A stretch of 64,000 nucleotides of DNA from Morella rubra. Lineage: Eukaryota; Streptophyta; Magnoliopsida; Fagales; Myricaceae. This document shows positions 33,972 to 44,738 of this stretch, piece by piece. The stretch is from assembly GCA_003952965.2 (NCBI GenBank), contig CM025849.1:11108359-11172358 (forward strand). The letters run 5' to 3'. The position numbers were made by a program, and so were the translations under genes. Within the stretch, counting starts at the first letter, position 1, and each line of letters starts with the position of its first letter. Below the pieces are notes generated by a model, which was given only the letters and a program-made list of their open reading frames with translations, did no database searches and had not been told where the DNA came from.

Positions 33972-36682
33972 GACTTAATATTCCCAAAGGTCCCTGCGGT
34001 ATGGCCTATTCTCTAACTAGTCCCCATGGAATTTTTTGTCCTGAAATGGTTCCTGAATTAAGCCACGAATACTGTTCAAGTTTTTCCGTCCACTCCAAGA
34101 CGGAAAATTCATATGTGGCAAACGAAGGACATATCAGCACCACTGAAAGAGCAACACCTGTCTCTCCCTCCACTGTGCTCCACGTCAAAAGCCACCTGAC
34201 ATCCTCATTTGACACTTGCCACTATCCATTAAAAACAAAAGCCACGTCCTTTAAAATTAAAATCACGTCCCTAACCCTGCCCTAAATCCCCTTCCCCGCG
34301 CAATTCCACGTCCCTACCCTGAATCCCCTTTGCCCCCTTGACCTTGCTCACTTCACTTCACTGAAATTTCCCAATATTTTCGTTTGAAAACCTAAAGTGA
34401 GCGAGAACGCCGAGAAGCCGGAGGTTGAGAGATCTTGTAGAGCAGAGCACTCAAGCTTGTGGTTTTGCACGCTCACGTTTGGCTCAAGTTTATTTTTATG
34501 TAAGATGTATTTGAAATAGGTTTAAAGTTAATTTATTCACATATTTCGTTGGGGCACGTTAGGTAGCATCAAGGAGGCATGTTTTTTAAAAAAAAAACTT
34601 ATTTACATATTTCGCTCGGGCGCGTTAGGGATCGCATAGGAGGCATGTTTTAAAGTTAACTTATTTACATATTTCGCTGGTGCATGTTAGATAGCATCAA
34701 GGAAGCATGGTTTAAGAAAAAAACTTATTTACATATTTCGCTCGGCACGTTAACGTGCAAGAGGGAGGTGTGTTAAAGTAAAACTTATTTACATATTATA
34801 TTTCGCTCGGACAACTTAGGGAGTACGTAGGAGGCATGTAAGTTAACTTGTTCACATATTATATTTCGCTCGAGCAAGTTAGGGAGCATGTAGAAGGCAT
34901 GTTTTAAAGTTAACTTGTTTACATTGGGCACGCTAAGGAGCAAGAGGGAGGCATGTTTTAAAGTTAGGAGCAAGAGGAAGGCACAATGTCTTGCTATGTA
35001 GATCTCATACTTGAGCAGTACCATTTGTGCCTTTCTATGATCTTGGAAGAAACTGATTTATTTTGGTAAATTCCATGTACTCTGGAGTTCCACTAGAGCC
35101 CTTTTCTAGAGCAATTGGAAGAAAACCCATAAACGATAGTAAAATTCTAAGACTAGACACACTTTCTACCATGTTCATTTCGAATTTAGATTCATATTGC
35201 AATTAGGGAATGAATTGAAAAATCAGCAACATCAATGCAGTAAAATCAGCAACATCAATGATGAATTGTGCATGTAATTTCCAAGTATGTTTTTACACTA
35301 TCTCCATCGGCACAAATCAGTAACACCAAAATCCTAACTGGTATTTTGACCATCACTATAACTAACCAAAACAATAAACCCAACAAACATAATCTCAAAG
35401 TAACCCAAAGCTGAAATGAAAAAGATCATATAGAATGTCAAAATAACATTTAAAAAAAAAGCTGAAATGATATATAACATATAGAATGCCAAATAATATT
35501 TCAAAAACACTTGGATTTAACTAACTGTTAAATGGAAACAATAGTACCCAAAAACTTCATATATTACAAAGACACAACACTACCCAAAAATTACACTTGG
35601 ATTCATCATAATACATGTAGCCAACACTACTCCATAATTCAAAGACATAACACTACCCAAAATTCTAAACCAGGCACATCACTCCAAGAATTGGTATATA
35701 CAAACATAGTGCAGTCACCACAACAAAGAAAAAAGACTATGAACAACACAAAATGACTTTTAGTCTTCATTCTTTCACCCTGCCTACTTATAATATCTTC
35801 CAACCTCTTCACCTTCCGCACCAAGTTAATCAGGACCTCGTCTTTCTGTGGGGATCAATCCACTAAAAAAAAATTGCATTATTGTTTACCCTACCCAAAC
35901 TGCATCAACATCAACATTACATTAATTAGAACTTCATGAACAAAACCAAAAGACTATTTGCCGAACATTAAGTAGAACTATTTGCCGAACATTAAGTAAA
36001 ACTTGATGAAAACAAAAGACCATTTGCTAACTACTAACCGAGGCTTTGCCAAACTGAGCGTACCCATAAAATCGGCGGCCTGGGTTTGCTTCAGTTTTGG
36101 ATGTTTGACGCCGAGCACTTAAACCGCAATGGCAGAAGGGCGGTTCTTCCAAATATTGACGTCTCCCCGACTGCCACAAAGTCTGCTACCATTTCCAACT
36201 GAATCAGACACTGAAAGCTTGAATCCATCCAAAAACTGATTGTAGCCGAATAGTAGTTGATTCGAAATGAGTGGGTAAGTAGTCTCTCCAATTCTCTAGG
36301 GTTTTCAGTATGAAAGCCAAAGTTGGGAATGGTTCTTCAAGTGAAGAGTGTCGCAGGCAAGGGGATTTAGGGTAGGTGCAGGGATGTAAATTTTAATTTT
36401 AAAGGACGTGGCTTTTGTTTTTAATGGATAGTGGCATGTGTCAAATGAGGACGTCAGGTGGGTTTTGACGTGGAGCATAGTGGAGGGAGAGACAGGTGCT
36501 GATCTTTCAATGGTGCTGATATGTCCTCCATTTGCCACATATGAAATTTTCGTCCTGGAGTGGACGGAAAAACTTGAACAGCATTTCGTGGGTTAATTCA
36601 GGGACCATTTCAGGACAAAAAATTCCATGGGGACTAGTTAGAGAATGGGCCATACCACAAGGACCTTCGAGAATATTAAGCC
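33972..36682. mobile_element. Non-autonomous MULE, 2.7 kb, long terminal inverted repeats
   Basis: Exact 9-base target duplication TTATTTTTA at 33963-33971 and 36683-36691. Terminal inverted repeats of about 350 bases: GACTTAATATTCCCAAAGG at the left mirrors the GAATATTAAGCC end at the right, continuing through AAGCCACGTCCTTTAAAATT and its inverse. The interior has a minisatellite and no transposase frame. Nine-base duplications with long inverted repeats identify a Mutator-like element. Confidence 0.9.
34525..34985. repeat. Minisatellite inside the 2.7 kb MULE
   Basis: About seven imperfect copies of a unit of some 62-70 bases, built on TTTACATATTTCGCTCGG, then GCACGTTAGG, then AGGAGGCATGTTTTAAAG. 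Copies become shorter towards the right. It is non-coding. Confidence 0.82.
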
Positions 36683-36893
36683 TTATTTTTAAAGTGATCA
36701 TATCACCCCATAAATTCCCTTAAAAAACTCGTATATTATGTTGAATTATTAGATGTTGTTACTTATTTTGTGTGGATAGATTATTTTTATTAGATTACTG
36801 TCATCCTTGTTTACAAGTATGAAGCATGATGATTTTTCTACCCTACTATGTTAAGTTTCTAAAAGAAGTATAACAATATAAGTTTGGGGGTCT

Positions 36894-37660
36894 TAAGGTC
36901 TGTTTATTTACTTGTAGAATAAATTTTATAATTTGTTTTAAGGGTTAATTATAATTTTCCTCTCAAACTATCACCCGATTCTCAAATATCCAAAAACTTT
37001 AACTCGTAACAACTCACCGTACAAACTATACTTCTCGTTGCAATTTCATCCTCAAACTTGCTGAAGTTGTTATGTCGAACGGTTCCAGTCCCACATGAAT
37101 GACACGTGACATTCTCATTCCTTAAAAAAGATAAATTTGACCAGTTCAATTTTAAGTGAGTCATCTTTTTTAAAAAAAAAAAAAATCAGTTAACTTCATA
37201 TTTTTTTTTTGCATCTACGAATTGCTAAAAGCACCATAAAAGGTTAGGGAGGACTCAAACGAGGGTAAATTTATCTTTTCATGTAAGGAGGAAGTCACAT
37301 GTCCATTAAGTGGGACGAAAATCGTTCAACATAATGACTCCGGTCGGTTAAGGGATGAAATCGCAACGAGAAGTATAGTTTGTGGGGATGAGTTGCAACA
37401 AATTAAAATTTATGGGAATTTGAGAATCAGGTGGTAGTGTGAGGGAGGAAATTGTAATTAACCCTTGTTTTAATTACTTGTTTTCAGATATTTGGCAAGT
37501 TTTCAAATCAACCGTAAAAGTTATATTATTTTTAAGAAAATAAATTAAGCTCAAAATTTTCCTAAACTAAATTTTATTTTAAAAAAGTACTCCCTATAAT
37601 TATGAGGAAAAAAAATCAATAAACCCTCTCAAATTTCAAAATATTTTATTCCACTTAAAA
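36894..37660. repeat. Interrupted copy of the GTTTACTTGTAGAATAAA repeat
   Basis: Matches 17819-18080 and 38565-38760, split by the MULE at 36942-37464. The uninterrupted relatives confirm the insertion. Confidence 0.65.
36942..37464. mobile_element. MULE-like foldback element, 523 bases
   Basis: Exact 9-base target duplication TTGTTTTAA at 36933-36941 and 37465-37473. Termini GGGTTAATTATAATTT and AAATTGTAATTAACCC are inverse, with arms of about 150 bases (CAACGAGAAGTATAGTTTG and its inverse). Non-coding. Confidence 0.9.
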
Positions 37661-38289
37661 ATATCAATCCTCACTTTCTGGTTTAGTCATCTATAGTTAC
37701 TGAGATAGTTGTTGTTTAACTAGTCGCACCTTATCTTGCCGCTCATCCCAAATAAGCGTGAATTGTGCCTTTATTCTACAAGACGCACCTGGGCGTGCTT
37801 CATATATTTAGAGGATCAAGTAGGACAAAAATATGTCAAGTAGGACAGGGAATATCAAAATATGAGTGATCAAGGATCCTATAATAAAACAAAAGGAGTA
37901 TTGTAGTTAATCCTTTTGGACTTTTGTCTTTTGTATGGCAATTATATGTATTACGTTGGAGGAATATATATTCTTTAATTTTGAATTTTGTTGTTATGTC
38001 CACGCTTAATTATTTTCATGTTACGACCAAATCATGAGAAAATCTTAGTTCGACAACAAAAAGAGTTTTTTTTTTTTTTTTTTTGTCACATTTGGGGCGT
38101 AACAAAAGATATGCCAAAACAATGTTGTTTTCGATCCAATTTGAAACTAAGAGCTCCAGTGTTAAATTTTTGTTGCTATTGCTGTTCTACTTTCTTAAGA
38201 CAAGGGCTTTCCATCTCTTTTTTCCGAAAATATAAAACTTTTGGTTGTCGCCTAGAAAACCCAAGAAATAAAAAGAGAGGGAAAAAAAA

Positions 38290-38429
38290 AATTTATATAT
38301 ATATATATATATATATGTGTGTGAGAGAGAGAGAGATTGGTCGAGTAAACCCTACTTAGCCAATTACTTATATATTGTGTGGTGTGAGAGACAGATTGGG
38401 TCGAGTACAACCCTACTTAGCCAATTTAT

Positions 38430-38488
<59 letters not shown>

Positions 38489-38521
38489 TTGGGTCTAGTA
38501 CAACTCTACTTAGTCAATTAC
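38290..38521. repeat. Microsatellite cluster with a three-fold longer repeat
   Basis: TA, GT and GA dinucleotide runs (the GT run covers about 38431-38477) alternate with three copies of a segment containing GATTGGGTCGAGTACAACCC and CTACTTAGCCAATT. The long Cys-Val frame across the GT run is an artefact. Confidence 0.85.
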
Positions 38522-38564
38522 TTTTTTTCAAGCAAAAGAAAAAAAAAACTATTATCAAGACTAA

Positions 38565-39088
38565 GGGCCTGTTTGTTTGCTTGTAAAATATATTACAAAA
38601 TTTGTTTTACTTGTTTTCATGTATTTGGCAAGTCCTCAAAATGAGGTTAAAGTAAAAAGTTTCAAGTCAACTATAAAAGTCTATTATTTTCTAAAAACAA
38701 ACTAAGCTCAAATTTTCTGTAAACTAAAATTTTTTGGAAGAACATTATAGTACGCTCCATATTTATGGACACCATCCTGTTCGTTGGCTAATAGCATTGG
38801 ACGGTGTAACGATTTTTCTTAAAAACTTACCTTAAGGACCCAAAGGTTCAAATCAATATTTTAGGGACTAAAATGTCAAAAGTGTAAATCATAGGGATGT
38901 ACGGTAATTAAGCCCTTTATGTAAATACTTATATCATTAAGCGTGTCAAACATTAAAAAAATATTTTTTTTTCTTAAAAATATTTTAAAAGAATAACCAA
39001 ACACTGAAAAGGAAATTTTTTATTAAAAACGTTTAGATGAAAAAAAAAATTATGTAAAACAATAGTTTTACAAGCAAACAAACTGAAC
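38565..39088. mobile_element. Harbinger-like MITE, about 520 bases
   Basis: The left end GGGCCTGTTTGTTTGCTTGT mirrors the right end ACAAGCAAACAAACTGAAC. TAA flanks both ends (38562-38564 and 39089-39091), the 3-base type of target site used by PIF/Harbinger elements. Non-coding. Confidence 0.62.
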
Positions 39089-39969
39089 TAAATGAAAAGG
39101 ATATGTACAGGAAAATCGATTTTCTCGGGTACAAAAGAACAAACTCGCTACATTTGAACAGGGAAGTTAAAGGCCATGTATTATTCCTTGAGACAGGGAT
39201 CGAAATGGTAGAAAAATAAAGAAGGATGCCGAAAACAGCAGTAGTAGTGTGTTCCTGGGGATGCGAACCAGCAAGGGGCTTTGTACATATTCTCCTGGTT
39301 AATCGTCTCTTCCTCCGAGGAAATCACAAAATTCATATACTTTGTATAAAGATCATATCAACTCCCAAAATAAGGAGATCAAATCAAAGCAAAAGATTGC
39401 AAAGAAATTAAAAATGGAAGGTCTCTTGTCAAGATCAGGTGGCGGTGTTTGGAGACCATGCACGTGGGCGGTTGCGCATTGTCCCAAGCACCAAGGATCT
39501 CGATATTGGGCATGGTCCATGGATGACAGTGTAGACTGGGAGCCGAGAAAGCGAGGGAAAAGATTTGGTTATGAGAATTCAAATTCAAGTTCTCATTAAC
39601 AACTGTTATTATTTAAACTTTAAATAAACAAATCCAACGGTTCAAAGCTAGATACGCCATTTAATGAGAATGAGTTATCACCAAACTAATCCAACTTTAT
39701 CTCACCTCATTAAATAAGACATAACCAGATTTTGACCATTATATTTGTTTATTAAATCTTGACCGGTACTCATAAGAACTTAGAATAACCCTCTTAGAAT
39801 TAAATCTTTTTCCCGAAAGGTCATGCCTAGCATCTGACTGACAATACCTTCAAACAACTAATTAAGCACAATTGCGTGAGCACGACGTAATTGTGGTTAA
39901 GCCATGGCCACCCACCTACGATAGTAAAGTTACGTATTCTCTTCTTATTGCAGCTGGACGTAGTTGTTT

Positions 39970-40222
39970 CCAGTTCTTCTATTCATTTCGATAATACTAG
40001 TGCCATTTATATTACACACAATGATGTCAGTTGTCATGAGCATATGGATTGACATTTCATTCGCCATCATATCAAACATGATACTCTTCGATTACATCAT
40101 GTTGCTTTTGCTGATCATTTTTATCAAGACCATGCATGAACCCTGGATGCCATTGTGATTTAGTTTGCAAACTCAAGTTGTCATCTTGGATACCATCTTC
40201 AACATAAGGTGGGGGGTGCTAT
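39970..40222 (+). pseudogene. Ty1/copia RNase H tail remnant
   Basis: The plus-strand frame starting near 39986 reads DNTSAIYITHND, then HFIRHHIKHDTLRLHHVAFAD with stops in between, the C-terminal end of a copia polyprotein. It is followed by a purine-rich AAGGTGGGGGG and TGCTATTGG, where a polypurine tract and LTR start would be expected. No intact LTR or other domain is attached. Confidence 0.72.
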
Positions 40223-42313
40223 TGGTTATCTTCTTATAATTTAGGGATATCGATCGATCTCTTTTTGAGTAAGTGGAAAGTTTACGCCTAACCCTCAAAA
40301 AAAAGTACTAAAGTCTTCACTAGTTGGATCCCTCAAGAGGTTAGCTAGACGATAATCCTCGAGACTTTGATATTTGGCGAAGGTACCCTCTCTGCTACGT
40401 ACATCGGGGTCCCCCTAATCTCCACAAGGCTTAAAAGGTTGGATTGCAAAAGTCTTGTGGAAAGAATTATTGAAACAATATTAAGTTAATAATCGCTGAA
40501 ACTGTAGCAACTCCTGATCAGCGTGCAGTAAATCAAATTTTTATATTGAGTTAATTATTTACATCATGTACTTCCATGAATGCGATTTTCTATTAATGCA
40601 TGTTAATCGAGTGATCTTATCAACGTTATCTCCTTTGCTTCTAATTACGTGTTGATCAAGAGGATGATGTCGGTGGACTTCAGTAGTTGTCAATGTACGT
40701 ACTGCACAGTAGAAAGAGTAGCATATCCTTTTGAAGCTCCGAATCGACACCGATAAAGAGTAGCGTAATATTATATTTACACGTTCTGATAGCTCCATGT
40801 AATATTAATATATATGATCATATAATTGGCTACACAAATGCCAATTATATGTGTTTAAGAAGATAGGCTACGATGATCAAGTTTTGCACCCACATGACTC
40901 ATGAAATATTTTTTTTTTTTCTAAGCATGAAATATTTGAACGAACCAGATTATATATCTGATAGAATTTGACAGTACAACTGCATGCCCCAACCAGGTAG
41001 AGAGTTTGAACTGATCTGATATGTAACTTTGTAAGTGCAGTAAATTTTAATAAAATTCTCATGACATACCCAATAATTATTCAATTTCTGAACAGAGATA
41101 TCAGGATTAATCGAGGGTCTGCAATTTTGTGGATAGGAAACCATCAAAAATATCGTTGTGACTGATTTGGAGCCAATCTAGTAATTAGAAGGTCTAGACC
41201 AATTATATATATAAGTAAGCGACTTAGCCATAAGTATATAATTAAGCATGACCCTTAACGATACCAAATCATATATATCACGCACTTTGCATGATATGAT
41301 CTTATCCAATCTATCGAGATGGACATGAGGTGATTTTAATTTCCTACTCTGATTAATTAAGACAGATAAGAGATTTGTCCATGACATTAATTAGGTTGCA
41401 TATATATTATATAAAGCAAAGAAACATGTTTCTTATTTTTATACCATGATGCTCTAGACTTAAAATTGGACCGTTGTGATCATGATTCTCATTTTCTGAA
41501 GGGCATGCAGTAGACAAATTAGGGAAACGAAATTAGGTTCTGTATTTATGGAGATTTCTGTGTATATAATAAAGAATATTCTTGTCTTGACATACAATAT
41601 AGAGTTTTTTTTTCTCCTTTTTTTAATAGGTAAGATAGTTTGACAAGTAACGCAAGTAGTACTGATCTCATGGTATTTAAAGATTATTAATTTGGGTCAT
41701 TAATAATTAATCTTTTAGCTAATGATCTTTTATTGTTTGAGTCAAATGAAATGAGTTTGCTTGCTAACAGGTTCTTCCAAGTCCAATTAACAAATACACA
41801 CACAATCCAGCTTTGACCTAAGAAAGGTCTGTCCATTCAAGCGGCGATCTCTACGTCACCGATGCTTGGTTCTTCATTCCGCGACCATTACGTCGATCTT
41901 GAGAAGCAAGTTTATGGGTTCGCTAAGTTTTTGTAATTTTTAATTTCCCCATAGAACAAATGCATAAGGGAATGCTAGATTTGGGACACCCAAGATGTCG
42001 ATGGAGTTGAACTGCTTATATAAGATTAAATTGTATATATAGATGATATGATTGTATGTTACATACATGTCTCATGAATGGCTTCACGTAGCATCAAATC
42101 CTCTGCAATGCCTTTCACAAAATTTTAAAATAGCAGAATTAAGTAGTTTATATAACGCCCGTTTGTGTTTATCTCTCTTTAAATTACACGATAAAACAAA
42201 AAATTACATAAGATATTTATCCCTTCAATAATTAGTGAATATATAACGTAGATCCATGGTAACATTGATCCACCGCTATTGGTGGATGTATAAACTTTCA
42301 AATATCAACTATA
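40223..42313. other. Intergenic, no gene seen
   Basis: AT-rich sequence with short frames only. No recognisable coding or repeat structure. Confidence 0.5.
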
Positions 42314-42820
42314 TTAATACACTTTGTACCTCCCATGTTTGATGTCATCAACACTTTGAACCCATTTTTTTATTTTTTTGACACATTTCACTTCTGAAGT
42401 TCTTGTTGTCGTCGATTTGTATCTTCCATCCAATCTGGCCATCAAATTGAATGGAATCATCGATCACGTGCCAAAAGAAATCCTTTATTTCTTTAGTAAA
42501 GTCCTCAACATAATTGCATCTGCAGTATTTGGTGTCATTTGATCAAAGTTTTAATATTCAATGTCATTATAGGAATTAAGCGAAAATTGTCGGGAACTTA
42601 TTTAATATGTGGATAATTTTGTCAATGCAATTGGAATGCTGGGGTAGAACATTCATTTTAGGGGAAAGCGCCTCATGTGATCGAGGATTCCTTCTAATTT
42701 GATAGCTAGATTGGACAGAAGATGCAAATCAACGGCAATTAGGACTTCATAGGTGAAACGTATCAAGAAAAAAAAAAAGGTTCAATAAACCCAAACGTGG
42801 AGGGTCTAAAGTGTATTTAA
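42314..42820. mobile_element. Foldback TIR element, 507 bases
   Basis: The left end TTAATACACTTTGTACCTCC and the right end GGAGGGTCTAAAGTGTATTTAA are inverse with a few mismatches. The arms extend inward (GATTTGTATCTTCCATCCAA and an inverse near 42710). No clear target duplication. Confidence 0.68.
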
Positions 42821-43400
42821 CACTTTATTTATTTATCTATAGACATCAATCTTGCCATTTATTAATGATGACATGGATAAAATACAATTACCTCGCTTTG
42901 ATTGGACCCCTAAACAAACTTTACACTTACAACGGTCTGTCAAGAGAGACCTCTCTAAAGCAAACCGTGGGTTGTTCATCAGGTCTGACATCCGCCGAAC
43001 TTCCGACTTTTACAAAGGTTCCAGTTCCGGTACATCAAAGTCCGATCGATGCTATTAGGAATCATAACAAGTACAGTCGTTTTTAAGGTATAAATAACGA
43101 TTTTACAGGATTTCTAAACCAAAGTCTTTAAGTTCTAGAAATTACTCTCCATTCCAATTAAAAAACTTAGAATCTCGCCCACCATATACTAAGATTTGCC
43201 TTCAATTTTATAATAAAGCCATGATTCGTTGATTGAAGAACAAGAAATAACTAATGTATACGTGCTTCCCACTAGTAATAATGCACTGAACACTACACTA
43301 TAGTTTTGATTACTACTTTTTAAACAGCAATTATATATGTTTCTTAATCAGAACGAAATAATTAGTCTCGAGAGTTTGGCACATTCAGTGGCCTCATATA

Positions 43401-43636
43401 TATATATTCCAATTCTGTCATTTATTTTTCTTTATCTCCGGGATTCGCCCACTCCAACATTAAAGTTAATTGATTACGTCTCATGATCATGATACCAGAT
43501 CTGATCAGAATATATATAAATATATATTCCAATAATTCTCTCATTTATGTTTCTTTATCTTTGGGATTCGTTCACTCCAACATTAAAGTTAATTGATTAC
43601 CTCTCATGATGATCCCAGATCTGATCAGGATATAGG
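43401..43636. repeat. Two tandem copies of a 120-base unit
   Basis: Units at 43401-43520 and 43521-43636 share TATATATTCCAAT, CACTCCAACATTAAAGTTAA and CCAGATCTGATCAG. They lie in the 3' flank of GRAS copy D. Confidence 0.85.
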
Positions 43637-43924
43637 ATGATCATTCAGACGATATTTTTTTTGTAATTAGGTCATGAAAATAATTAAGCAGCCGGGGATT
43701 AGAATTTGCAGGCAGCTCTCATCAGTTAAAATATTTGAAGTTTATACAATTGACGATCCGCGGCTTATAGCCTCATGGACGCAACCCACGGAAAACAAGT
43801 TGACAATACCAATTATGTATATGTCCCTTCAGTACTTGAATTAAACTTAGAATTTTTTTAAAAAAAAAAAAGAAGAAGAAGAAGAAAGAATTAGACTCAA
43901 TAAAAAAAAAAAAAAAAAAAAATC

Positions 43925-44290
43925 TCTAGTAGCTCCGGTCACCATTGTGTTGCACCGCCCAAAGATGTCTTCTTCTCTCCTCCCCTCTTTGCTACTAATG
44001 CTAGCTTGAAGATTTTTTTAAGGGAGTTCCATCGTTGCATTGAACGTCTTTCCTCCGGTGGAAACCGACGTCGCCATATGCGGTGGGTTTGTTGTGACCC
44101 ATTGATGTGTGTTCCGACTCTTGATGTCGGTTTATGGTTGTCTTACTCGATTTGGTTTCTGAATCTGCGTATTTAACTTATTGTAGGGCCTTTAGGTCCG
44201 ATTAAGTTTTTTGCTGGTGTTTGGGTGTTTTCCTAGCTTGTATCAGTGATATTTATCAGATTTTAATATACAAGTTTGTTGCCTAGAAAA
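43925..44290 (+). mobile_element. LINE 3' end fragment
   Basis: Ends TTGTTGCCTAGAAAAAGG followed by A-rich sequence. The terminus matches the LINE fragment at 20009-20355 on the other strand. It includes the GGCCTTTAGGTCCG-type 3' UTR sequence seen there as GGACCTTTGGGCCG. The 5' end is uncertain. Confidence 0.6.
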
Positions 44291-44738
44291 AGGAAGGAAA
44301 AAAAAAACAAAGTACATTCTAGTCAATTCACAACAAACTTGTTCGGGGTTATTGTTGTCATTTTAAGTGCTACTGAAGGACATAGTAAGAGTGTGCAATG
44401 TGTCAAACCTCCTTTTATGGAAAGTGTATTTGTGCAATGTGTCAAACCCACTTATGGAAAGTGAATTTGTTCCTAAAATTTTAAAACGAAGGCATCGAAA
44501 TTGAGCAAACCACTGCATCATCACAGCAAAACCAATAAACCCGTTAAAGCATCAAAATGGATCAAACCAACGAATAAGAAACATAATGTAGAAAGCCGGG
44601 AACAAAATAAGCATACAGATGGAACAGATCTACCCAAGTTCATGATTATCTTCCTACGCATAAATACCGACACACACATGTACAGTCCCTTGGACAAAAG
44701 AAAGAGTGAAAAATGTTAAATTGCCGGCACGACCCTAG

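Noticed and set aside
38375..38644. Open frame with a long Cys-Val run
   Set aside because: It is the translation of a GT microsatellite; there is no other coding evidence.
39226..39599. Short plus-strand frames with RSGGGVWRPCTW
   Set aside because: No family recognised, no splice context, not repeated in the window.
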